NCBI RefSeq assembly: GCF_036898095.1
Contig: NC_090730.1
Coordinates: 23,074,121-23,138,120, forward strand
Length of the DNA stretch: 64,000 bases
Reading direction: 5' to 3'
Origin: Palaemon carinicauda
Lineage: Eukaryota > Arthropoda > Malacostraca > Decapoda > Palaemonidae
Part shown: in pieces, positions 11,054 through 21,051 of the stretch
Layout of the letters: every line of letters starts with the position of its first letter
Position numbering within the stretch: the stretch's first letter is position 1
Notes under the pieces: generated by a model
Database searches by the model: none
Told to the model about the DNA's origin: nothing
Seen by the model: only the letters and a program-made list of their open reading frames with translations
Made by a program: the position numbers and the translations under genes

Positions 11054-11088
11054 GTTTGGAATAGATTGCCATGAATTTTCTTTTCCAG

Positions 11089-11377
11089 TGAGTAACAGTA
11101 CACCACCCGATAGTGTTATCTTGCCAAGTTGTGGTGTAGCAGTTTTGGTGGTTCATCTGTCTAAAGTTACATTTGAGAATGATGTAAATGATTCTTGTAA
11201 CATCTACGGATATGATGAATTCGACTTCAGGTCAGAGGATGAAGAGGCAGCCATCAATAGTTTGGGAATCCATCCCAAAAGTACTGACAAAGTGTGTGTG
11301 ACTTATCCTCAACAACAACAGAAACACAAAAGCAAAGGAAATAGGGAGATAGAAGACTTGGAACATTTGATATCAAG
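11089..11377 (+). CDS. Candidate internal exon of an unidentified host gene
   Basis: A 289-bp segment is open in one frame and flanked by a good acceptor (pyrimidine tract ending TTTTCCAG at 11,081-11,088) and a donor (CAAG|GTAAAA at 11,377/11,378). The frame encodes an acidic, non-repetitive peptide including YGYDEFDFRSEDEEAA and a polar end with QQQQKHKSKGN. Composition and codon use look unlike the neighbouring retroelements. The protein is not recognised. The flanks are AT-rich, as expected of introns, and the DIRS copies would then sit in an intron of this gene. It could also be a chance open frame or an exon of an unknown element. Confidence 0.45.
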
Positions 11378-11453
11378 GTAAAAAAAATTTTTTTTATGAT
11401 TATTCTACAGGAATAGGGTACAATAACTTTTAAAGATGATTTGTTCCGTAACT

Positions 11454-11632
11454 GAAATACAAACCATGCTATTTAATATGGGTATTACTTTCGGTGTAGC
11501 TGAAATGACGAGCCATTAGAATTTTAACGAGGGTTTACTACCCCCATCGCTAGTTAGCGGGGGTTAGGGAGGGGTAGCTTGCTACCCCCCCTCACACACC
11601 CCCCTCACACACCTGTGTGCTGAGCTCACTTT
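11454..11632 (+). repeat. Left ITR of copy C
   Basis: It pairs with 18,616-18,797, sharing GGTATTACTTTCGG, CGAGGGTTTACTACCCCCAT and TGTGTGCTGAGCTCAC. A short internal duplication of CTCACACACC makes the left copy slightly longer than the right. Confidence 0.8.
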
Positions 11633-11639
11633 TACTTTG

Positions 11640-12960
11640 GCTCGGGTGGTAGTCGGACATGTCTGCTTTCACCCTCGCCTCTTTGACAGCCATTAATGCT
11701 TTTTGTCTTTTTTACTTACTTTTTCTTATACTTGTAATATATATATATAAACATTCTTTATGTTTATGTATATATTTGTGTATAGAAATGTAGTAAGTTT
11801 TCTTTTCAGTGTTTGTGCTGTGTGTGTAGTGTACGACAACGACACCGGCGTAGTGCAAGGCCACCACGGTTTCACGTCATGGGGTACGGCCTCTCCCTTT
11901 TGGTCCTTCGGTCGTTCCTTCGGCTTTTCCGTTAACTCGGCCGCCGTGGGGAATCGTCATAGCTGGACTTTCTTCATTCATCTATTATCTTCGCTGTTCC
12001 TCCTTTCCTACAAGGAACTTGGATTCTCAGCGAAGGGAATGTGGGAGTTTAGATTGACTACGGTCTCTCTCTCTACTCGAGGTCGTTCACCCCTTACTAC
12101 TACTACGTACTATTACGGAAGCTTCTTTCCCGTTGCGGGTTGGGTTGCTATTCCGTTTATTTGTCTCAATTATTTTTTAATGTAATCTAATTTTTTTTTT
12201 TAACTTTTCAGCTTCGCTGTGGGGAACGCTTCCCTTCAGGGGTCAGTGGTCAGTGGTTCTTACTATTAGTGAACATTCTTCGATGATTTACATAATTATA
12301 ATTCTGTTATAATTCTGTTTTTGTTACAGTTACTCTGCCCTCCCCCTTCTCCCGTGAATGTCAGTGGGGGAGGAGGGCGCAGACTTAATTTTTAATTCTT
12401 ATTTTTTGCTATTCCCTCGGGGTTACTCTTCGGAGTTCCTCCCGGGGGAATTTCTGTTAAATAATTATTTAATTTTATTTTCCCAGTTAACTATGCAGTT
12501 TTTCTTCGTTTGACTAAAGTGTGCCAACGAAGCAGAGCTGTCCTGTTTATGCCTGGGGAGTCTGCTGTCGCTGCCGTCCCTCTAGGACATCGTCATGGGC
12601 GTTATCCCTTCTCTTAGAAGTTCTCCCGTGACAACTGTCAGCTCTTCAGTTCATCTTAGAACGCTAAGGAGGTTCGCCTCCCGGGGTGGTTAACTTCCCT
12701 TCCGAGGGAGGTTCCCTTCGTAGGTGTGAGATCATCTCACTGCAGAGGGGGAACTTCTCATACCTTAATAATTCCTGTTAACCTGGACTGGGTTTTCTTG
12801 GTCCTCAGGCGGTTATGCTCTTGGTGCTGAGCGACCGCACTTGTAACCATGCTCAAAGAGCTGAGCGGTTGCAAGGCCGGGCGCATGAAAACTTCAGGCG
12901 GCTATGCTCTTGGGGCTGAGCGGTCGCACCTGCATCTATGCTCAAGGGGCTGAGCAGCTG
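11640..12960 (+). other. Copy-specific 5' region of C replacing the usual gag start
   Basis: Sequence up to about 11,720 still resembles the leader of B and D. Beyond that it does not encode the TLCPQCR-type zinc module. It contains an AT-rich stretch (12,120-12,500), several pyrimidine-tract/AG sites (11,808, 12,209, 12,486) and GC-richer blocks resembling mutated gag. A weak plus-strand frame (11,760-12,185) has no recognisable domain. It may be a foreign insertion or a divergent subfamily gag with introns. Confidence 0.5.
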
Positions 12961-12965
12961 CAGGA
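12806..12965 (+). repeat. Two imperfect ~88-bp direct repeats
   Basis: CAGGCGGTTATGCTCTTGGT (12,806) recurs as CAGGCGGCTATGCTCTTGGG (12,894). Each is followed by GCTGAGCG(A/G)(C/T)CGCAC and a second ATGCTCAA-GGAGCTGAGC block, so the unit itself contains two half-units. This lies in the gag 5' region of copy C. Confidence 0.65.
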
Positions 12966-15197
12966 TCAGTCTTGTGACCTCTCTCGCCACTCATAAGGAC
13001 TCCTCTTCGGAGGATTGCTCCTTATAGGTCAGCTTGCTGATCCAACGGCCCTAAGGGGTGGCATCACCAGTGTCTTCAAGTCTCTTCTACGAAGTGTTCA
13101 CCTCTCTCGTTCGCGAGAGAGGCCACTCATAGAGACTCCTCTTCGGAGGATTGTTCCCGATTAGACCAGCTTGCTGTTCCGGACCTCTAATTGTTCGCCA
13201 TCTCCTAGACCTGCTGACCTGCCGTCTCCGTTCCTGGCTGCTGACGCGCTGTGGGCGCCCACGCACCCCGTTATCCAACGGGCACCGGTCCCTTCGGGGC
13301 AAAAGGGGCTTTCTCACATTGTGAGCAAGTCCCTTAAGCGCCAGGTATCCCCTGCGCGCCAATGTTCTCCTGCGCGCAAGCGCTCGCCTGCTGTTCCTGC
13401 TGTTCCTGAGACTGCCATCCAGAGACATCCTGCTCCAGGGACTGCGCGCCAACGTTCACCTGCGCATCAGCGCACATCATTGGAGTTTCCTGAGATAGTG
13501 CACAGGCGCTCACCAGTGCTTCAGCCTGCGAGTGTCTCCAAGTGTCTTCTACGAAGGGCACCTCTCCCGTTCACGGGAGAGGTCTCTCATAGAGACCCCT
13601 CCTCGGAGTATCAAGCAGAACTTCCAGTGTTGATCGTCCTGCCAGCTGACCTACCGATCTACCAGCTCAACCTTGCACTGCGACGAAGGACTTCGGCTCT
13701 GGACTCTGAAGCAGACCTGCCTACGGTCCTCATCGGGGGATGCCCGCCCTTTTTAAGGACACATCCCAGTTCCTGATCGTCCTGTCAGCTGACCCTTCAA
13801 CCTAGCGCGCGCACCGACGATCGCGCGCAAGCGCCAACAATCTTCGTACGCGCGCAAGCGCCGATGATCTTCTTTCGCGCGCAAGCGCTGACGATCTTCC
13901 TACGCGCGTAAGCGCCGACGATCGTCCGTGCGCGCTCGCCGATCTTGTAACGCGCGCAAGTGCCGACGATCTTCTTACGCGCGCAAGCGCCGACGATCTT
14001 CAAGCGCCGACGATCTTCAAGCGCCGATGATCTTCTTACGCGTGCAAGCGCCGACGATCTTCTTGCGCGTACAAGCGCCGACGATCTTACGCGCGCAAGC
14101 GCCGACGATCTCTTCCGCGCGCCAACAAACTCGTACGCGCTCGCCAACGTTCTGGTCCGCACGGGCTCTTCATTCTGATACTGCACGTCAATCTGATTCC
14201 TGCGTACCCTATGAAGTCTCGCCCGCATGCCCGTGAGCGTTTCAACAGTCTCGCGCGCGACTCCCGGGTATTTCCCATCGCGCGAGCGCCAGCGCGCTCC
14301 CTAGCGCAATCGCCAATACCCTCCCCTGCGCGAGGCTGCCGGACAACGCGCGGTAAGGGCGCCATTGCCACATTCCCCCCCCCCAAGCACAGAACAGCTT
14401 GCCGGTAGGGGGGAAGGTTCCAGAAAGGTCCAGGGACATGCCGTCCTTATCTTTTTACAGGCGACTTCCTCTCCAGAGGGAGTGTCTGACAGCGCAACCG
14501 TCGGCCGGCAGCCTGGTTTGGGACTCTAATCAGAGCGGTAGCACAGACTTTCAAGCTGTTCTCTCTGAGTGGAGCCATAAATCCTTCGCTGCAACCACTC
14601 CCCCGAAGAGGAAAAGAGGAGGTCGGACGAGGTAACTTCTCCGAGGACGTAGCTGTCTCCTCGTAAGTCTTCGAGGCAGGCACTCTCTCCCTCAGACTTT
14701 TCTCCCTCACCTTCGGACGAAGTTTTCCCACCCTCAGGAGAGTCACGGGAGGTGAGACGTTCCCCAATCACACCATTGAGGGAAACCCCACCTCGCGCGA
14801 TAAAGTTTTCTCGAATAAAGTTGGAGAAGAGCCTGCCTCCGTCGTTGTTGGAGTCCTGCATCCCTCCCGGGAGGGAGTCAAGGACTCCAAGAAAATACCG
14901 GGAGTACTCTAGCACCAAATCTTCAGGCTCAGACATTCTTTCGTTATGGGAACGAACCTGTTTGAGCCTAAGGACGTGAAGCGGGCGGCTGAGAGGTGTA
15001 GGAAGTCACCGAGACTCCCTCCTATATAGGGCTTTGACATTCAAGCCCTATAAACCAGCACCTCAGCAGCCACGTCCTACCAAATCAACGGCAGCTAAGA
15101 CATGGGGAAGCCCTCTCCGGTCAAGGACAAGAAAGGCAAGAAGTCCCCCAGGGGAGGGAAGAATCCTAGAAGGAGCAACCGAGGCCGCAAACGCTAG
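12960..15197 (+). pseudogene. gag-like ORF remains, copy C
   Basis: Homologous to the middle and end of gag in B and D. The block near 13,195-13,330 matches 4,045-4,200 of B. The RS-repeat region follows, here degraded into CG-rich repeats. The C-terminal domain is found at about 14,430-14,960, and the basic tail ends at stop 15,195-15,197. Frames are interrupted throughout, and the C-terminal domain is much shorter than in D, so internal deletions have occurred. Confidence 0.7.
13815..14125 (+). repeat. CG-rich ~27-30 bp tandem repeats (GCGCAAGCGCCGACGATCTT)
   Basis: About a dozen degenerate units centred on CGCGCGCAAGCGCCGACGAT follow one another. They occupy the place of the RS-coding repeat in gag of copy C and probably arose from it by unequal exchange and drift. 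Both strands are open over long stretches because of the repeat period, which explains several spurious frames here. Confidence 0.75.
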
Positions 15198-16947
15198 GAT
15201 TGGCAGTTCCCCTGCATGTCCGCCAGTGGCGGGATACTTACAAGGTTGCACAGACAGGTTGCAGCAACTCGGCCGTTTCCTGGACGATTTCCGTAATCAG
15301 TCAAGGATATCGCGTTCTGTTCACAACATCTCTACCTCCCCTGAGGACGAATCCGGTGTCATTTAGCACCCTTGCCGTGGGATCAGCAAGGGGGCGAACT
15401 CTGTGGGCAGAGGTCCAGGTTAAAGAATACTTCGGTCAGCATGGAGACCGCAGACACAGTCAGTCTGGCAGTAAATCGCAAGACTTCTTGTGTATACTGG
15501 ACCTGAAGGCCGTGTACTTCCAGATCCCAGTCCATCCGTCTTTAAGGAAGTACTTAGGATTCAACATAGACAACAAGGAGTACCAGTTCAAGGTGCCGTG
15601 TTTCGGTCTCACCACAGCACCACAGGGTTTCACTGGACTGTTCACCCTAAATTCACCATGGGCACTCAGGATCGGCTTCCGTCTCCTCCATTAGCTGGAT
15701 GACTGCCTGATCCTAGCAGACTCGGAGTCATTCCCTCTTTGACACCGAGACAAACTTCTACGACTTTGCCAGGATCTAAGGATCATGGTAAGTCTCGAGA
15801 AGTCCACTCTGCTGTCCAGTCAATGACTGGTTCACCTAGGCATGATTATAGACACCAATCTCCATAAGGCCTTTCCATCAGACGACAGGATAGCAAGGCT
15901 GAGAAGAGTCGCAAGCCCTTTCCTCAGACGAGAAGAGCTTCCAACCCAATCGTGGTTACGTCTCGTCGGTCACCTTTCACCCTTGGCTCGTCTAGTTCTC
16001 ACCGGTCGCCTCGGGATGAGGTCTCTCCAGAGGCGACTCAGGTCCTAGTGGAATCAAGGCTGCGATTCCCCGGACGTTATGATCCCTATGGATCCTGCGG
16101 AACGGAGGAACCGCCAGTGATGGGTGACAGGCGAGAGCCTAAGAAGGAAAATGGATCTTCTCGTTCCTTCCTCCAATTTGGATGCTGTTTGCGGACACCT
16201 CAAAGGAAGGGGGGGGGGGGGCACGTTCTGTACCACAGGACCTCAGGCCTGTGGTCAGAATCGGAAAAGTGCCTCCATATAAATCTGCCAGAGATGAAGG
16301 CTGTCTTCCTGGCCCTTCAACAGTTCCAACAAGGACCTGGCAGATCACTCTGTGGTGTGATGAGCTACTACACCACAGTAGTGGCTTACATCAACAAGCA
16401 AGGAGGTACCCTTTCAAAGCAGCTATCCCATCTCTCAGTAGAGATACTGAGATAGACCGAAGTCCACTCGATTCCTCTATCGGCTCGCTTCATTCCAGAC
16501 AAAGGGAATGTACTCGCCGACAGTCGAAGCAGAGCTTCTCAGATAATGAGTACCGGGTGGTCCTCGGATCATCCGGTAGCCAACAAAGTCCTGACTTTGT
16601 GGGGTTACCCGACTGTGGATCGGTTCACTACAGCGCTGACCTTCAAGCTCCCGCTGTATTGCCCCCCAGTTCCAGATCCCAAGGCACTCTGGCAAGATGC
16701 CTTCCAACAACGGTGGGACAGCACCGATGTGTACGCTTTTCCCCCGTTCTGTCTGATGAGGAGGGTGCTCAACAAGACCAGAATATCGGTCAATCTCTCG
16801 GTGACCCTTTTATAGCTCATCATGCGGAAAGGTTTCTGGACCTTCCGCAATTCCTAACGGAACTTCCGAGAGAACTCCCTCTGCGACACAAGCTACTCAA
16901 ACAACCACATGCCAACATCTTTCACAAAGCCGTAGCTTCGCTTTGAC
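15180..16947 (+). pseudogene. RT-RNase H-methyltransferase-like region of copy C, deleted and frameshifted
   Basis: Recognisable blocks are VPCFGLTTAPQGF (RT), a mutated catalytic box in which the Tyr codon of YLDD has become TAG near 15,695, the RNase H block around TTVVAYINKQGG, and the methyltransferase-like block PTVDRFTTALTFKLPLY with YAFPPF. About 120 bases encoding the region before motif A (the WRPVINLSALNKF part in B) are missing near 15,420. Several stops follow. A run of 13 G at 16,209-16,221 replaces the GWG codons of RNase H. Confidence 0.75.
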
Positions 16948-17996
16948 TTCAAGCCTGGAGACTATGCAGCATCTCCTCGCTAAGAGAGGATTGTCGCAAC
17001 AAGTTACGAACGGGATGTCTGGACACCTGTGTAGATCATCCGCAGGGGCCTACCAGGCAAAGTGGCGAGTTTCTGTGGTTGGAGTTGTGAAGGGGTATCT
17101 CTCCACTCGATGCCACTATTCCAGCAATAGCGGAGTTCTTCGTATATTTGCGGGAAGAATGCGCCTTTCAGTCTCGGCAATGAAAGGCTATCGCTCAGCC
17201 TTAAGTCTAGCCTTCAGGCTCAAAGGAGTGGATATTTCTCCCTCGCTGGAACTTTCCCTACTCAGACGAAGATATGATCTTACCTGCCCTCAGTCGGAAG
17301 TGAGACCTCCTCCATGGAACTTGGTTCGAGTTCTCAGGCCTCTTAAGAGACCTCCCTACGAACCATTTCGCCAGGCTTCAGATCGCCACCTAACTTGGAA
17401 GGCGGTGTTCCTACTAGCTTGGGCCTCGGCCAAGCGAGTCAGTGAACTTCATGGTCTCTCGTATGACATCGCCCATGCAAGGGGATGAGGGGAGGTAACG
17501 TCCAGATTCGTCTCTGAGTTTGTGGCTAAGACACAGAATCCAGGAGTGCCAGATCCTCCTTTCGACTCTTTCCGGATTTCGAGTCTTCGTTCTGTAACAG
17601 CTGACCCAGACCATTCCCTACTGTGTCCAGTAAGGAGTCTGAGGTTATATCTCAATTAGCGGCTGCATTCGTCCCCAAGTGCAAGCTTTGTTTGTGAGCA
17701 CTGGGAGAACAAAGAGGAGGGTCACCAAGAATACCATCTCGGCATGGATTCGTAGGGCGATCCATCTGTCCCTGAATCCTGACCCTCCTCCGCCATGTCG
17801 CCTTAGAGTGCATGATGTCAGGGGCGTAGCTACGCCCCTGGCCTTCAAGAAGAACTTCTCAGTGATGCAGGTTCTACAAGCATGAGTGTGGAAGCATCAG
17901 ACGACCTTCACAGCCCACTACCTGCAAGACGTGACCCACAGGAGGCTCGATACGTTCTTTATCGGCTCTGTGGTGGCTGCACAACAGCTGGTTTAA
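16943..17996 (+). pseudogene. tyrosine recombinase (YR), copy C
   Basis: It is open from 16,943 to about 17,488, covering the N-terminal SAM-like part and the catalytic Arg of AKRVSELHG. A stop follows near 17,487 and frame changes near 17,655, after which the H-x-x-R box (HDVR near 17,812) and the end can still be read. In the C-terminal part the segment before LQA has a stop. It ends at the conserved position (TAA 17,994-17,996). Confidence 0.75.
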
Positions 17997-18483
17997 ATCT
18001 CAGGCTCCTTAATGGACAAGTAGCAGAGGGTTGAGGGCATTGTTACCCAGTTTTAGTCTGCATGAAAGAAAAGGTATGTCTGGCCCATATTCTTTTCTTC
18101 ATCCTCCCTTCTCTTGGGGAAAGCAGCATCCTGGGTTCTCTGCACAGCTGACCTCAAACCACTGCGGATAAACCATTTTTCCTTGTGTTCCTAGTATTAA
18201 GTTAATACTGTCATGTCCCCATACCCTGACGAGGTGGTATTGGGAAATTCTTAGCCTAAAGTTTTCCATCTAAAGAACTTCAGGTCAACTTCGTAGGACG
18301 AGTCACACATAATCCTTCACACACAGCTTATGTAGGCCGCAGCCCTTGCATAGCAAGGTGCGAGCGACGTGCAGGGACTCTATTGTTGAGTGCTGACACG
18401 CTCAGATAATGAGTCCCCGGGCAAAGCCAAAAGCCATTATGGCTGGGACTTTTCCACCCTTCCTAAGAGTTGAGTCACCCATA

Positions 18484-18827
18484 TTAGATAGCATGGTTTG
18501 TATTTCAGTTACGGAACAAATGATAAATTCGGAGAGAATTTTTCCTAACTATACAAACCTTAGCTATTTAATCAAACTTGCCCGCCAGCCCTATCCCCCG
18601 TGAAGTCCTACCTCTAAGCAAAGTGAGCTCAGCACACAGGTGTGTGTGTGGGGGGGCGGGGTAGCAAGCTACCCCTTCCTACCCCTCGCTAACTAGCGAT
18701 GGGGGTAGTAAACCCTCGTTAAAATTCTAATGGCTCGTCATTTCAGCTACGCCGAAAGTAATACCCATATTCAATAGCTAAGGTTTGTATAGTCAGGAAA
18801 AATAGAAATTATCTCCGAATTAGTTAT
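18484..18827 (+). repeat. Internal complementary region and right ITR of copy C
   Basis: The ICR (18,484-18,572) again fuses complements of the left and right ends (TTACGGAACAA|ATGATAAATT). It carries copy-specific changes also seen in its own ends, such as CAGTTACGG matching CCGTAACTG at 11,446. The right ITR covers 18,616-18,797. Confidence 0.8.
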
Positions 18828-19279
18828 TTTAAATTAGTGGACTAATTAGCCTAGTTAGAAGACCAATTTTGATATGAGGTAGTTTATGCTTCAAGGAGTA
18901 CAGATAAAGCATTTAGGTTCAGATGTATGTCGCAAGGTCTGTCTTTTTGTCAAGTAGTATCATTGTTCTGGTTGCTGCATAATTGTTCTTTCACTAATAC
19001 AAACCCTTTCGCTCTTTATTAGGGAATATACTTTTGGCAAAGCTGGAAGACTAGCCATAAGACTTTTAGCGAGATATATCTACCCCACTGCTAGTTAGCA
19101 GGAGGGTATGGGGTCGTACCAGCTACCCCGCTCACACACACCTGTGTTCTCTTGTCACTTTTGCTTTTGGCTCGGTTGAGAGGGAACGTTGTCTCTTTCT
19201 ACCGCTTAATACTGATTGGCCATTGACTAATCTGTTTTACTTTTTCTTTTCTTTTTAGGTGTAAGTGTTCTAGGCCGAC

Positions 19280-20420
19280 ATGAGGACTTGTCCTGGATCT
19301 GAGGGTCCCAAATGCGGCACTTTCATGTCTCCGGTCAAGACTGACCCTCAATCCCTGTGTCCGGCCTGCAGAGGACACCCTTGTACACAGGAGGATACCT
19401 GTGCTGAATGTGGGGACTGGTCATCCTCCCAGTGGAAGAGATTTGGTAGAAGGAAAAAGAAGAAGTCGAAGAGGGATTCGTCTCCTTTGGGGTCATCCTC
19501 GAAGAGGAAGAAACCTCGACTTCCTTCTTCTGCTTCTCAATCTCTGCCGGAAGCTCCTGTTCGATTGTCCTCCACGGGGCAATGATCCAGTAGAAGCAGT
19601 GACTGACCCTTTAACACCTAGACAACCCTTAGTACTGCAGGACTTTGCCGCTTCCCCTAGCGAAGCAGCGCTGCCCTCCGTCTTAGGGGTGTCTTTCTTC
19701 GTAAATGATGTACCTTGATGGAAGGTTTTCTAGAGCTTCTGCAGTTAGGGCCACAGAGGAAATGTACATCGGCTTCCATAGAAGTTGACCTCGGTCCTCC
19801 GCTTAGAGATTCCGAAGGTTTTGCATTGGTGGAGTTTCTAGTGTCCCGACCTGTGGCATCCTCTTCACCTGCACCGTCACAGCCTTCGTTGAGAATGCTA
19901 ATGACAGTGCACTTCCTCTTTCTGAGTTAGCTCAGAAGCTTGTTCCTTCTCCTCTTCAGGTACACCTTTCCCATTTGCGGGTTCGGTCTTCTCCTGAATT
20001 GTCTCCGGGACAACGAGAAGGTTAATGGATTTGTCCACGCCTCTCAAGCCCCTCGGAGGGTGGTTCGATAAAATAAGACAACGAGGTAGCTCGTAGGCTG
20101 GGTGCAGCTGCGATACCTCGCTGTTGAGTTTGGCTTTTCCAGCGATCGTCATCCTTCACTCGTCCGACCAGTACGTCTTGTCCAGCTGATTCATCATGCC
20201 CTTCCACCTCGACTCGCCCTTCCACCTCGACTCGCCCTTCCACCTCGACTCGCCCTTCCACCTTGTCTCGCCCAGTTCCTGCTTTGGATTCTCACAGTAC
20301 CGCTCGCCACACCAGTAGAAATCTTGATAAGCGACGCTGCGTTGACAAAATCAAGTGAGCAGACAAATCGTGACCAGAGACTTTCCGCTGACAACGACCA
20401 ACATTCGCCGTAACCAGCTC
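19280..20420 (+). pseudogene. gag-like ORF, N-terminal part, copy F
   Basis: From ATG 19,280 the frame is open for 101 codons. It carries the zinc module MRTCPGS, CGTFMSP, SLCPACRGHPC and CAECGDWSSSQW, then a basic RRKKKKSKRDSS tract. This preserves the Cys spacing better than D, whose start codon is lost. A frame change follows near 19,575, and the rest is only patchily similar to B and D. An 18-bp tandem repeat (20,201-20,272) corresponds in position to the RS-repeat region. Confidence 0.7.
20201..20272 (+). repeat. Four 18-bp tandem repeats (CTTCCACCTCGACTCGCC)
   Basis: Three near-perfect units and one variant (CTTCCACCTTGTCTCGCC) are arranged head to tail. In the plus-strand frame they read LPPRLA repeats. 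They lie in the decayed gag repeat domain of copy F. Confidence 0.85.
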
Positions 20421-20784
20421 ATGACGCCGACAGTAGAGATAACCTGTTACGATCCCGTGATAGTTTGTAGGAAATAGTTCTTTCCAAAACTACTGCTTTG
20501 GGTTATTACCTATTCTTCAAATACTGTACCATAGTTCCCTAATTATATGTCAATATTACTGTTACAGCAGGTGACGTTGGAGGCGTGAGGTATACTTCAG
20601 GGGGGACACGGAACTCTGCAGTAGAAGAGGGTGGACGTTCTAATAGTTGTGCGTTGCGAGTGTGATTTTGGCTATACTTCGGTGATCGTCCTGGGAATCG
20701 TGCATCGTTGGCTACGAAGGTAGCAGATTTATGGTGAAAGCACGCTTTGTGGAAGCTGAATGCTTCAATGAACTTGCACGGTAT

Positions 20785-20931
20785 ATATTACTTTCGGCGT
20801 ACCTGAAGTGACGAGCCATTAGATTTTAACGAGGGTTAAACTACCCCCGCGCTAGTTAGCACGGGGGTAGGGGAGGGGTAGCTAGCTACCCCTCCCCCCT
20901 CCACACACCGGTGAGCTGCCTCACTTCACTT
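20785..20931 (+). repeat. Truncated left ITR of copy D
   Basis: It matches the complement of 28,889-29,034. The outermost part is absent, while the right ITR at the other end is complete. Confidence 0.75.
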
Positions 20932-21051
20932 TTGGCTCGGACGATGTACAGACATTTCTGTCCCGTCCTCGCATATTGACAGCCTTAATTTGTTTGCTTT
21001 TTCTTCCAGTGTGTGTTTGTTTGAAGTTGGCCTCTACCTTTGCTTTCCACC

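Larger units (their letters stand above)
11441..18827 (+). mobile_element. DIRS-like retrotransposon copy C, decayed, divergent gag
   Basis: It starts with the family end TTGTTCCGTAACTG and finishes near TTAGTTAT at 18,827, with its own ICR. ITRs, RT, RNase H, methyltransferase-like region and YR match copies B and D, but the 5' third (11,720-12,960) is unrelated to their gag start. The RT has lost an internal segment, and several stops and frameshifts are present. Same orientation as A, B, D and F. Confidence 0.85.
18983..20784 (+). mobile_element. DIRS-like retrotransposon copy F, 5' part only
   Basis: A diverged left end (TTGTTCTTTCACTAATACAA), a left ITR up to about 19,180, a gag leader with a pyrimidine tract/AG at 19,257-19,258, and the start of gag are present. 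Everything downstream of gag is missing. The element stops where the truncated left end of copy D begins, so F and D were probably joined by a deletion or recombination. Confidence 0.7.

Noticed and set aside
11760..12185. 141-codon frame in copy C as a membrane protein
   Set aside because: Hydrophobic stretches come from T-rich DNA, no family is recognisable, and it lies in the decayed 5' region of the element.
13797..14228. Long minus-strand Arg/Ala-rich frame
   Set aside because: It is opposite the CG-rich tandem repeat of copy C; the repeat period keeps several frames open on both strands. There is no independent evidence of a gene.
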